From Adiantum capillus-veneris (lineage: Eukaryota; Streptophyta; Polypodiopsida; Polypodiales; Pteridaceae), in the NCBI GenBank assembly GCA_014529385.2, contig CM043970.1, positions 63,408,996 through 63,472,995 on the forward strand: DNA of 64,000 nucleotides, given 5' to 3'. The number at the start of each line of letters is the position of its first letter. Position 1 is the first letter of the stretch. Under the pieces are notes generated by a model. The model ran no database searches. It saw only the letters and a list, made by a program, of their open reading frames with translations, and was not told the origin of the DNA. Below, in pieces: positions 22,480 to 32,945 of the stretch. A program made the position numbers and the translations under genes.

Positions 22480-23084
22480 ATATTCATTATGGGGAAGCCA
22501 TTTGCCATTGAAGGAGCATTTGTTTCTTTGGCGGTGTTTACTTGGTGTGCTGCCTGTGGGTACCTTTCTTAGGATGCACCATATCTGTCCTTCATCCTGT
22601 GTCCATGGCTTATATGTTGAAGAGTATGTTTGTCACCTCTTGTGGGATTGTTGTCTTACTCAAGATTTCCTTCGTCGGGTATCTGCGTGTAAGCGGCTCC
22701 GTATTCCCACGATGGTCTTCCACAAGCGGTTTTGGCTTTTTGGTATCTTCTCACTTGCGTTGCAGTGCTTTGCAATCTTCTTCATGTGGGTCAGGTTTTG
22801 GGCGTACTGAAGCCTGTCGCGACAGCGTAATGGCTATATGTTCCATCGCATTCATGCAGATCCCCTTCCTTTCTTCAAGCTTTCCCTTAGGCAGTCTTTA
22901 TGATTCGCCTTGGAAGTTGGTGATATCACTGCAGAGATCCATCAGCTTTCTTATGAATGCTTTTAGCTATTTTGTACAGCCGAACACTTTTGTGTTCCTT
23001 TTCTTGTACATTTTTTTGGTGGGTTTTCTCTCTTTGAGGTTTCCCACAGATAGATAAATCAAATTGATTTACCCAAAAAAAAAA
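22480..23084 (+). mobile_element. L1-type LINE, 3' part with poly(A)
   Basis: Continuation of the LINE interrupted at 6549. It encodes the C-terminal reverse-transcriptase zinc-ribbon (zf-RVT): LPLKEHLFLWRCLLGVLPVG near 22505, followed by HLLWDC near 22635, with later frameshifts. It ends in a run of ten A (23075-23084), the expected LINE tail. Confidence 0.8.
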
Positions 23085-23568
23085 TGTGTGTGTGCGTGTG
23101 TGTGTGTGGGGAATTGGAGCTGATCTCTTGAGATAGCTAATTCTAGTGTTAGAAGATTTCAGCTGGTGATGTATTAGTTCAGATAGTAGACTGGACAGAG
23201 AATCAAAAACTGAACTGGAATTTATCTACTAGAATAAGAACCAGACTATGTACTGAGAATAATATTTAGATTCAGATTCAGAGTACTGAATAGTAAGTGT
23301 AATTGGAATATCTACCGTGATTGGAATTACAGATGAAAGATTACACTGAATATGATGTGATTTACATATAGAGTACAACCGACAACAACTACCAATGATT
23401 GATAACTCAAGTACAATTGCCACCAAAATGCTAACCCAACTACAATGTCGTGGGCCCTATTTATATGCCTTGGGTTTACCATGGTAATTATCGTAGTAAT
23501 TACTGACTAATTCACTACCCATCTCATAAGAGTGTTCCCACTTAGTGAAACTGTCTCAGTCGTCTACA
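23085..23568 (-). repeat. 3' LTR of gypsy element 1
   Basis: The LTR begins (minus strand) TGTAGACGACTGAGACAG at 23568, directly after the polypurine tract. A TATA box, TATAAATA, lies at 23458-23465 on the minus strand, as expected for an LTR promoter. The other end runs into the LINE poly(A) tail through a GT-rich stretch, so its true limit is uncertain. Confidence 0.65.
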
Positions 23569-23585
23569 TCCTTCCCTCCTTTCTT
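23569..23585 (-). other. Polypurine tract of gypsy element 1
   Basis: On the minus strand AAGAAAGGAGGGAAGGA directly precedes the LTR start. Confidence 0.75.
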
Positions 23586-23620
23586 GAATTTTGGCAAGAT
23601 TCCAAAATTTTTGAAAAATT

Positions 23621-24105
23621 CCCCTGTCTAATTTTGATTTGAAGCTGAAAAATCCATTGTCTTCTTCTGATGCTGGGGATTGGACTTGACCCCGAATGAC
23701 AGAATGGCCATACAAAGATTGCGAGAGGCAGCTGAAAAGGCCAAGGTGGAGCTCTCATCGTCTACACAGACGAATATCAACCTTCCAGCTGAGAAGGAAA
23801 AGTCGCCACTAAATTCTAAGATGGAACTACCCAGTATCCTTCCATTGAACCAGCTTCTGTTTCCCCTATCTGATTCTGATTTGAAGCTGAAAAATCCACT
23901 GTCTATTTCTGATGCTGGGGATTGGACTTGACCAATGATAGAATGGCCATACAAAGATTGCGAGAGGCAGCTGAAAAGGCCAAGGTGGAGCTCTCATCGT
24001 CTACACAGACGAATATCAACCTTCCAGCTAAGAAGGAAAAGTCGCCACTAAATTCTAAGATGGAACTACCCAGTATCCTTCCATTGAACCAGCTTATGTT
24101 TACCC
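23621..24105. repeat. Two tandem ~240-bp repeats
   Basis: Units at about 23621-23862 and 23863-24105 share almost the same sequence (each contains GATGCTGGGGATTGGACTTG and AGATTGCGAGAGGCAGCTGA). They sit between the polypurine tract and the extra ORF. They differ by a 4-bp indel and a few substitutions. Confidence 0.9.
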
Positions 24106-24199
24106 TTTGGCCTGGATGGCATTTGATAAGTCCCAGTGCCAACATTCTCCTTATGAATGAGTCGGTAAATGGCCTCTGCTCAAGCTGATCCCGCCTTTC

Positions 24200-26203
24200 T
24201 GTGGTCATCTCTACTTCATAAGGCGTAAGGGAATGAGAGGTTTTGGTGTCAGGATCATAGAGGGTGCGTCTGCCTTTGGTGATCCTGGTTCTTGCCAGCT
24301 TGTGACAATGCGAAGCAATATGGATCCATCCTTCTGGAAGAGGCTAATTGGCTTCAAAAAGAATCTCAGCCATCTCTCTATACTGTGGTGTTAGGCCCGC
24401 CTTAGCAACAATATCCTTTTCAGGCAATTTAGAGGACTCAACAGTGAGTTGCAGCAACTGATTAGTAATCTTGGTCAGGCCCCTGATCTGAATCTTCCAC
24501 TGACCCATACATATCCGGATCCTCTGCATCTCTTCTTTCAGCTCGTGAATATCATTGAGTTGGAGAGCATCATTGAGCAGTGTTTGCCAAGTTTTCCATT
24601 CTACAGTCGATCACTCATACCAATCCTGAAGCTCATCAATAATCTTGAAGTATGTAAGGCAATCGACTGGTTCTGGATGCTGAGGGTTAAGTGCTGGAAA
24701 AAATCTTGGCAGTTATGTCTCCCTTACAGCTTATTACCCTTATTACAGGAAGATTGGATGAGGACTGAACATCCGTCCTTCACTGTGGCTGGGTCAGAAT
24801 CAGTAGGCTCATACACTGTAACTAGAGCCATATAGGGTAAGGGTGCATAATCAACTTTCTGTAGAAAGAGACTTCCTTTCAATGGATGGGTCTGCATATG
24901 CTGCAACCTGTCCTTTTTTACCTGGTGCAAAGCTTCTTCATTATTTGAGATAGAGACACAACCCAATAAAGTTGAAGATGCTGGACCTTTGCCTTTGTCC
25001 AGTTGACCTTTATCCTTGTCTAGTTGTTCTTTTTCCACAGCCGACTGTTCTACTACCTTCTCAAAAGTTGCTGCTTTTGCCTGATCTGTGCCAGTACCAG
25101 TAGCGACTGTACTATGTCCTACTGACTAGTTGACCTCAGTATTCTGAGTAGGTTGTTTATCATCTTGGCTAACTATAGCCTTTTCAGTAGTCACACTTTT
25201 GACCTGACTCTCTATTTGCTTCAGAAAAGCACTGCTCTTTGTCAGTGTAGTCTTCGGTTTCTTCGAACTGCCAGCCTGATCTTTGCTGGCTTTCCTTTTC
25301 AGACCAATTGGAGTGGTCTGATTGTCCATGGATTCTTCATCTGAAGACAGATCAATATTCTTGGATTCTGGAGCTGGCTTCTCACTCCAAGCCAATTTTA
25401 CCTGGCCATGAGCATCTGGAGCAGTGGGCCAATATAAAAATTGCCAAACATACCAAGCTTTGAAAACATTCTCGGATTTCAACTTGGCAGTTTGTTGAAG
25501 CACGATTCTGGGATTTCAACTTGGCAGTTTGTTGAATCACGTTGTGTGATAGGATCTGATAAAGGTTGATAGAGACCTTTGAATCCAATGTCTTGGCCAG
25601 CAGCATAGCAAAAACTTTCTTAGACACATATGTTGGATTATTTTTAAGACTCGTTGCTTCTGCCACAAACCTGTAAGCAGTAGAAGCTTCCAGTCCTGCC
25701 ACTAGAATCCCTTGATTACTTGCTTTTCGCTTGCGCTTAGCAGCTTCATCCTCCTTTAAGACCATACTGATCTACTATGGGGTTGCCACAGATGGCTTGG
25801 GCTCATTAGGCATCCAGAATGCAAAAGCTATGTCTTCTGGTGTAGCAGACACCTTTTTACCATACACTATGGCACTGCCATCTTCAGCATCAAAAGAGTC
25901 AAGAACCTGCTTTATGATAGCCGCATCGAAATCTATTCTTGAGGCTTGCATAACGACTCGTAGATCCCATAGTTGCAGCAAATCCATAGCTTGGTCGGTG
26001 AATACATAGCGCTGAATCTTGTTGTAAGGAATGATGGGAAGGCTTGCCTTCGCAGCAGTGATGATGGCTTGGGTTTCCTCAAGAGATTCCTGCATCTTGT
26101 CTAAACGCTTCGTCCTACCCATACACTGTGAAGACGACAAAACAGGAGAAGGAGAAGAAGACTTACTTAATGCTTCAAAGCCGTACCCAGGTGTTGCTGG
26201 CAA
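24200..26203 (-). pseudogene. Extra ORF downstream of integrase, sense strand, degenerate
   Basis: Between integrase and the 3' LTR lies about 2 kb of former coding sequence in the same orientation as pol, now in several frames: 25775-26203, 25382-25765, 25126-25503, 24724-25038, 24344-24529. The first segment contains DFDAAIIKQVLDSFDAEDGS followed by YGKKVSATPEDIAFAFWMP. This resembles the V-x-F-x-A...GK-x-V-x-x-(S/T)PE-x-I-x-x-x-x-x-(L/M)P pattern of plant-mobile-like / Transposase_32 domains found in plant transposon proteins. Later segments are Lys- and Gln-rich and look low in structure. Position fits the env-like or extra ORF seen in some plant gypsy lineages, but no signal peptide or membrane segment was seen. 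Function unknown. Confidence 0.5.
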
Positions 26204-26728
26204 AGCTAGTCGACAGTCGACTGTCTCCTCAGAAGACGAAGTCTACGACTGTAGCGAAGATACCTCAGAGCTTGGCGATGGCGAATGAACAACGGGAGGA
26301 AATAGTCGCGCAGGAGATTTGTGAGGAAAAATGCCGACTCTCCTTACTGTTATACGTGTTTGCACCATAAAAGCTCCACCACTCACCGCTCCTAGACTTG
26401 TGTGCATCACTGCTGTCGTGGTAGACATGCATTGGACAAGTCTTCTACCCATACTTGAAATGATTACGATTGGCATGCCATCTGATCATTGGGTGCTTAA
26501 AAATTGAAAAATGTGTTCCCAGTGATACTGGACTGGTTCCCAGTCTGGTTTGATCACACTGGTACTGATTCTAAGATCAGTCTGGTTTGGTTCTACTAGT
26601 ACTGGTTCTGAAATTGGAATTGGTTGCACATGAAAAATCCCAAAAATATCCGATTCTGGTATCTCTTGATCTTCAGTTCCCAATTCCCTAGTACCTTGTT
26701 CTTGGCCAGATTCTCTAGCTTTAGCATA

Positions 26729-27811
26729 TTAGAGCTTGATCTTTGCACCATTATATACTCCTAGCAACAATAATCCAGATAAATCTTTCAGTCTTACCGT
26801 ACCATTGGAGAAGACCCAGTCTACCTCAAATGGTCCTACGTAGGCAATCTTCAGGTTTGGCTTCTTCGGCCCCAATCTAAACTGATAGAGAAGCACCAAA
26901 TCTCCTTTCTGAAATTCCTGAACCTTAATTCGGCGATCATGCCACTGCTTCCTTTGTTGTTGAACAATTTCTTGTTCCAGCATAGCCCGTTGCCTGAGTT
27001 CATCTAGCTGCATAAGTTCATCTAGGCGTTTTTTTAGATTGTGGTTGAAGTCTAAGCCATATTTCACAACCAGTCTTAGACTTGGGATAAAAAACTCCAT
27101 AGGAACCACAGCTTCAATGCCATACACCATTTTGAATGGTGTCAACCCAGTAGTGACCTTGTAAGCTGTCCTATACTCCCATAAAGAAGTCTGGAGTTTC
27201 AAATCCCACTGGTCTGGTTTCTTCTGCACAACCTTAGTGAGAATAGTCTTGATTGTCTTATTACTACTTTCAGCCTGTCCATTGCATCTAGGATAATAAG
27301 GAGTAGATTTTTGATGCTTGGCTGAAAGCATATCCAATAGAATTTCCATGGTGTCATTGATAAAATGTGTTCCTTGGTCTAACACAATCTCTACCGGACA
27401 TCCATATCGACAGACAATATTCTCAAATAGAAACCTTGCAGTTGACTTGGTTGTGTTGTCAGGAAGAGGCTTAGCTTCAACCCACTTAGTGACATAACAA
27501 GTAGCCATTACTATGTACTTTTTCTTCCTGGGGGTAACCTTCTTAAAAGGTCCCATAAACTTTAAACCCCATTTCATGAACAGACCCAGTGGTTGTACTG
27601 GCGTTAAAGGATTCATATCTACAGCTGTAGGTCTACCCATTCTCTGGCATATGTCACATGTTTTACAAAAACTTCCTTCATTAGCAATTAGTGTTTTCCA
27701 CCACAGACCCGCTTGCAGAATCTTCTTGTAGGTAACTTCATTGGAAAAATGTCCACCAGATTCTCCATTATGTTCTTCTGAAATAACTTGCATTCTCCCT
27801 TCCACAGGCAC
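26729..27811 (-). pseudogene. int: Gypsy element 1 integrase
   Basis: 360-codon open segment of pol integrase, which inserts the cDNA copy into the chromosome. It has the N-terminal zinc-binding HHCC (HNGESGGH, then CKTCDIC), the catalytic core with the second Asp (VEIVLDQGTHF) and the Glu (NGQAESSNK), and a C-terminal GPF/Y-type module (FQKGDLVLLY, YVGPFEVDWVF). The first catalytic Asp appears to be lost: the usual WGxDFMGP reads KWGLKFMGPF, with Lys in the Asp position. No chromodomain follows. Even though the frame is open, catalysis would be abolished. The frame's upstream part (to RNase H, about 27812-28220) is broken. Confidence 0.8.
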
Positions 27812-28221
27812 ACAACGTCGAAGTATACCATCTACCCCTAATCGATAGAGTGACCCTCCGATGATAGTAAACTTTAAGCTTTTGATGACTAAAGCTTTCT
27901 TCTGGTTCTGCTTCCAGCCCTCTGGAAAAGCACCTTGAGAAAGAAACTGATAAACATCATACCATTCAGGATCAACTGATTCTCCTGCTTCCAGCTGAAA
28001 TAAGTCAGGCGTCCACTAGTTTGTCCCTCAAGGGTACTTCTGAATAACCTTCTGTACTTCTGGACAGAAAATCAGCTCCACAGTGATTCTTGCCAGGTTT
28101 ATGAAAAATTCTGAATTCAAACTCCATTAGAAACATCATCCACCGTATCAATCTGCGTTGAATAATGACTTAATCAAGAGCAGAAGATCTTGATGGTCCA
28201 CATAAAAATGGAACAACTTTC

Positions 28222-29670
28222 CTAACAGGTAATGCTTGAACTTTGTAGCGCTGAAAACCATTCCAAGGGCTTCTTGCTCAGTAGTTGTATATCCTTGTTC
28301 AGTCTGACTGAATCTGCGAGACTGGCAAAATAAACAAGATAATCAGTCCTTCCGTCTGGCTGAGTCAATATCGCCCCCATTGCCAATCCCAAAGCGTCCA
28401 CATGTACATGGAAAATAACATCCCAGTTTGGTTTCCTAAGGACTGGTTTACTGATAATGGCCTTTTTCAAATTCTGGAAGCTCTCCTCTCATTCAGCAGT
28501 CCAATTGAACTTACTGGTCTTCTTTGTGAGTTCGTATAATGGTACTACTTGAGAAGCAAACTTATGTACAAACCTTCTATAGAAGTTAACATATCCCAGG
28601 AAAGAGCTCAACTCTGATGCATTTCTGGGTGCTTTAGCTTGCTGAACACGCTGGATTTTATCGTTGGCCATTTCTATTCCATTTTGGGAAACCACATGTC
28701 CCAGTGACTGTCCCTTCCAGACTAGGAAAATGGATTCAAATGGATTCAAACAAATCCGCTTCTCCGGACAACGTTTGAAAACCATTTCTAGGAATAATAG
28801 TTACTATTCCTCATCTGAATATACAGTAAAGTCATCCATAAAGATGGTGAGGAACCGATGAAGGAACTCATTAAACATTTCCATCATACACCGTTGAAAG
28901 GTAGCTGGTGCATTGCATAGGCCGAAAGGCATCACCAGATACATGAAAGCTCCCCACTCGGTGATGAAAGTGGTCTTTTCTCTATCTTCAAGAGCGATCT
29001 GTAACTGGATATAGCCACTGTAACCATCCATAAAGCTATACATTTCATATCATGCGATCTCATCAAGCAACATGTCAGTAAAAGGCAATGGAAATGGATA
29101 TTTGATAGTTTGGGCGTTGAGTTTCCTATAGTCAACACAAACTCTCAATTTCCCATTTTTCTTGGGAACTACGACTATGGGAAATAGCCAATCGCTAGTG
29201 GCCACCTCTGTGATGAACCCATCCTTGAGAAGATCATCAATCTCCTCTTTGACCTTCTTAGCATAGTTGGGGTTCATTCGATATCTTTACAGTCGTACTA
29301 GCCTAGCATCTGGCTTCAACGGTATCCGGTGCTGACATACTTCAGGATCCACCCCTTTCAGGTCTGTGTGTTCCCAGGTAAATACGTCTTTGTAATTCTG
29401 GAACATCCTGCCTGCCTTTTCCTTCATTATAGGGTTGAGATGCTTGTTGACCTTGATCTTCCTAGGACTATCCTCCCAGCCTAGGTTCCATTCTTCAACT
29501 TCTTGGTTGTCTGGAAGCAACCAATTAGGCACGCCTCCTTTCCGTTTGTTCGATTCCTCAGCATAATCCCAAGATGGCCCATTCAGTTCTGAATCAGCAT
29601 TCTGATCCACTTTGTGTTCTTCAGAATGTACTGGCTCCTCTACCATGCCAATATCAGCTGATTCCACCAA
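28222..29670 (-). pseudogene. pol: Gypsy element 1 RT and RNase H
   Basis: Reverse transcriptase in pieces: pre-RT linker 29287-29670 (YKDVFTWEHTDLKGVDPE), fingers/palm 29050-29277 (VVVPKKNGKLRVCVDYRKLN), palm 28804-29043 (FMDGYSGYIQLQI, MPFGLCNAPATFQR, catalytic box IFMDDFTVYS), thumb/connection 28489-28785 (LGHVVSQNGIEMANDKIQ, FLGYVNFYRRFVHKFA) and RNase H start 28222-28470 (HVDALGLAMGAILTQPDG). Stops or frameshifts separate the pieces. The YxDD box is FMDD, so the RT active-site aspartates are kept. The RNase H is cut short by frameshifts. Confidence 0.85.
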
Positions 29671-30079
29671 CCTCCCAGTTAACTAAACCGATCTTTCCCC
29701 TGTGTTGATTTCAGTAAACTGATCTGGGAATTGCTTTTTCTGCTTGTCGGCCTGCTCTTTATTCAATAAAACTGCATTCAAATCAATCTCTGCTAAAGGA
29801 AATATGTTTAGTGCTGCTAACATCCGTTCGATCTTCTTTGCCTTATACTTCTAGCATAATTCCTTCGGCCTCAGCTCTTTTCTCCAGCTATTGTTTGTTT
29901 GGATCTGAATTCTGGTGTTGGCCCCTTCTATGGTTAAGGTTTGATTTGCATAGTCATGAACAGCATGTGCCGTTCTCAACCATGGGCGCCCTAGCAGCAT
30001 CCCATATGCCCCTTGCACATCCAAAACAAAGAAGCTAGTTTTAATTTTTCCCTTCCTACTCTTATTTGCATATTTTCAA

Positions 30080-30325
30080 TCATGCCCGTAGCTTGTACCA
30101 CTCCGTGATTTTCACTTTAAATGGTGCTAGCTTTAGATTTGTGACGCCCATTCTCTGCTCGAGATGAACTCCCATTATATTTACTCCTGCTCCTCCATCC
30201 AAGATAACACTTGAAAGAGGTTCCCATTGCTTCTGAACCTTGTAGTCCACCTGAATGAGTGGGACTTCATCATCTCGGATGGCCGTCAGGTCCACTGTTT
30301 TGGCCTCCGCTTCAGCTTCTTGCAT
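30080..30325 (-). pseudogene. Gypsy element 1 protease remnant
   Basis: Retroviral-type aspartic protease segment: SSVILDGGAGVNIMG matches the V-x-x-D-(S/G)-G-A-x-x-N-(I/V/L) active-site pattern of plant gypsy proteases. The flanking region to RT (29671-30079) and towards gag (30326-30690) has no clean frame but shows no other gene. Confidence 0.65.
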
Positions 30326-30692
30326 TGTCTGATAAAGTGTGCCACTTCACACAAGGTTTTTCTGATATCTTCCAACTCCACAGTCAACTTCTGCATTCTA
30401 TCACAGATTTTAACATGGATTTCTTATTTCTCTTTATCAGACTAGTTGTCAGAGCTCGAAGAACTGGTTGTATCTTCACACTACCATTCCTCCCTTGCAG
30501 TGCTTCCAATCCTTCCATCAACTCTCAGTTCATTAGTCATTCCTTGTACCGCAGCTAGCATGGTCTCAGGAATGCCCGGTATTGACTGATCTTTCTGAGT
30601 TGATTGGGCTGGTATCTTGTGAATGACTCGAGCTTCAAAAATTTCTAGCTACTCTGGCAGCTTCTTGGCTAAATCCTCCGTGATTTTAGCCG

Positions 30693-31230
30693 CTAGTTCT
30701 CTCTACTCTCTTTACCCTTGGCCTTCCAAATTTCTCTTTGTTGAGCCCATTTGCTGATGTCCGTAGTGACTGGTTTTTCTGAAGTATCTGGAATTTCTTC
30801 AATTACCATGCCTTTGCTTCTTGTGACTGCCCGTACTGGGACTTGCTCTGGTGCCTTAGCCTCAGTAGCAGTAGGTGCAGGTGCATCTGGGCATTGAGCT
30901 GTGAAATGGACATACTTCCCACAAGTGTAGCAATTCATACTCCGACTCTGGAAGTTGCCACGTCCTCTACCTCGACCCATACCCGTTTGGAATCGGCCGC
31001 GTCCTTGACTAGTACCACTGGTACTTGGTCTCTCCTCTTGAGATGCTTTGGCGGGTTCTACTTTCACTGGTTTAGTATAGGCTACCACTGACAGTTGGGT
31101 CACTTTTTTGTGTAGTCCGCTCATTTTGAGCGGTTTTAGTTGGTCTTTTTGTGAGACTTATCTTAGTACTTGATCTAGTAGTTTTCTGAATGGCATGTGA
31201 GGAGAATGATACTTGAAGAGGAGAAATTTC
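30693..31230 (-). pseudogene. gag: Gypsy element 1 gag, C-terminal part
   Basis: Nucleocapsid end of gag. The open segment 30693-31124 has an Arg/Gly-rich stretch followed by one CCHC-like zinc knuckle, CYTCGKYVHFTAQCP, in which the usual Gly-His is Val-His. The capsid domain is missing; the sequence stops at a GA microsatellite (about 31242-31280), probably the breakpoint where the 5' LTR and most of gag were lost. Confidence 0.7.
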
Positions 31231-31240
31231 TGCATTATTT

Positions 31241-31286
<46 letters not shown>

Positions 31287-31702
31287 GAAAAGTGAGGGTT
31301 TCAATGTGTGTGCTATTGCAGCCATCCCATCTCGTCAGCATTTCCTCTCTCGCTGACAAGCTGTGTAAAGTTGCCTCATCATCACCTCTACCTCTCTCTT
31401 ACGGTCCATGTAGGTGCTTTTCAGTACAATCCGTCCAATGCTCGGTTGTATCATGCAGCCTTGTTGTTATAGTATGGAGTATTGCACGTGTAATAGCCAG
31501 CTTCGATCGCTCAACCCCAGCCAATCAACCCCAGCCAATCCCAATCCGTCTTCTTGCCATCGATCGCGATCCTTCATCTTGCCATCGCGACCGGGATCTT
31601 TCCCCTGGTCTAGTGTGTGACTTCTCTGGTTTTTGCATGAGTTGATGAATAGATGAGCAAGAAAGTGCCCAAGGCCGAACTCAAAACCACTCCCGACAGC
31701 CT

Positions 31703-32017
31703 AACCCCAAGCCCGAGCCCGGAGGTGGCGCTCAGATCCTCTATAGGGTCTCTGGCTCCCATCTTGCAAACCTCGGAGACCAGAGTCTTGATGCCCTCAA
31801 AAGAGCATGGGGCTACATCAAGGCTCACAAGCTCTAGAGTAGTACTGAGAAATTACAGATCTTATGTGATCCTCCCCTTAAGAAGGCACTTGGACGAGAC
31901 AATGTTAAGGTGTCAGAAGTGCTCAATTACTTGAGTCCCCACTTGTCAGCACATTTTTCTATTGATGCTATTAGGCTGTTGGCGATGCAGATGGCAGAGG
32001 GCAAAGAAATAGAATGA
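31703..32017 (+). pseudogene. SWIB/MDM2-domain gene fragment with internal stop
   Basis: The frame ending at TGA 32015-32017 reads a SWIB-like fold: YRVSGSHLANLGDQSLDALK, then RAWGYIKAHKL, a TAG at 31835-31837, then LQILCDPPLKKALGRD and SEVLNYLSPH. This follows the SWIB pattern RVSPxLxxxLG...VWxYIKxHNLQ...ICDxxLKxxxG...LLSPH. The TAG sits where the family has Gln after HNL, so a CAG-to-TAG change is likely. SWIB proteins act in chromatin remodelling or with topoisomerase I; plant ones can also be organellar. The upstream 400 bp are rich in short repeats (CCCCAGCCAATC) and have no clear first exon. Probably a pseudogene or retrocopy. Confidence 0.5.
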
Positions 32018-32650
32018 GTAAATGTCAAAGTGGACATGTGCGTCGAAAAGCTTATGATGGTTATAATCTTGAAATAATTAAGCCAGCTGCTTCAATGCAT
32101 CTAGTTGCTTGTGCTTTTAGCAAAGTGTGTGAGGGGATTAGTGGCAGGCAACTCAATGTTGAGGGAAAGGCATTAGGGTTCATATTGCCACTAGTGCAAG
32201 TCATGGTCTAATGAGCCTTTGGCTTCAGTCACACTCCTCGTCCAACTCTGTTGATAACCTATTAGAAAATTTGATGAGGCAAGCATTTCGGAACGATCTG
32301 CAGACAAGCAGAAACATCTCTCATGACCGATTCAACATAGAATATGGTGTCCGCAAGAGTTGGTTAATGTGACGTAGCTCCAAGGATATGCAGCAGCATT
32401 GTAGCGGAAGTCAAGCAGTAAATCATGCAAATGAAATTAGGAAGTGAGAGCTAATTGTGCATCCGATATTTGGAAGAATCAGGAGGCATGAGCTTCAGCT
32501 TGCACTACTATGATACGACTCCTGCAGCCGCCAATATTTCAGTTGACTACAAGTAGTAGTACTAGCACCAGCATACATCATTCGAAGAGCATAATAATTC
32601 ATTGCTCACTACATTGCAAATTGCAAAAAACTCTCAGATGTACTCACAAA
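32018..32650. other. No gene recognised
   Basis: A short open stretch at 32014-32211 overlaps the end of the SWIB fragment in another frame and has no recognisable motif. Nothing else could be supported. Confidence 0.4.
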
Positions 32651-32654
32651 CAAT

Positions 32655-32945
32655 TGGCCACAGAGCGTATGATAAGGCCTATGATAGAATTGAATGGGAG
32701 TTCATACTTCAAAGTCTGTATGATATGGGTTTGGATAGATTATTTTTCACATTCTTTTTGGGAATGCATCAGCTAGATTTTTGGTTAATGGTACTCTTAC
32801 ATATGTTGTTCCATTGCATAAATCCATAAGACAAGGGTGTCCACTTTGTCCTTTTATCTATGCTATCTCATCTGATGCCTTGGATTGGATTGTGAAAGAT
32901 GTTATGCAGTAGGGAAAACTCACTGTCATTGAGTACATGACTCTA
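32655..32945 (+). pseudogene. LINE reverse transcriptase fragment
   Basis: About 290 bp of L1-type RT palm domain in two frames: KAYDRIEWEFILQSLYDMGL (the FxKAYDxxxW motif), then after a shift ARFLVNGTLT and SIRQGCPLCPFIYAISSDAL (the RQGCPLSP motif). No endonuclease, ORF1 or tail nearby, so it is a small isolated fragment, from a different LINE than the one at 2-6.5 kb. Confidence 0.75.

Larger units (their letters stand above)
23085..31240 (-). mobile_element. Ty3/gypsy element 1, 5'-truncated
   Basis: Minus-strand LTR retrotransposon. Reading right to left: partial gag with zinc knuckle, protease, RT/RNase H, integrase, an extra ORF, polypurine tract and 3' LTR. No 5' LTR or primer site was found; gag breaks off near a GA microsatellite at 31240. 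Frameshifts and stops are common throughout. A second copy of the same family is at 35800-36170 plus 45967-47232. Confidence 0.8.

Noticed and set aside
23085-31240. Possibility that the RT-bearing region is an integrated plant pararetrovirus
   Set aside because: Integrase with HHCC and DDE motifs, an LTR with TATA and a polypurine tract identify a Ty3/gypsy retrotransposon; pararetroviruses lack integrase and LTRs.
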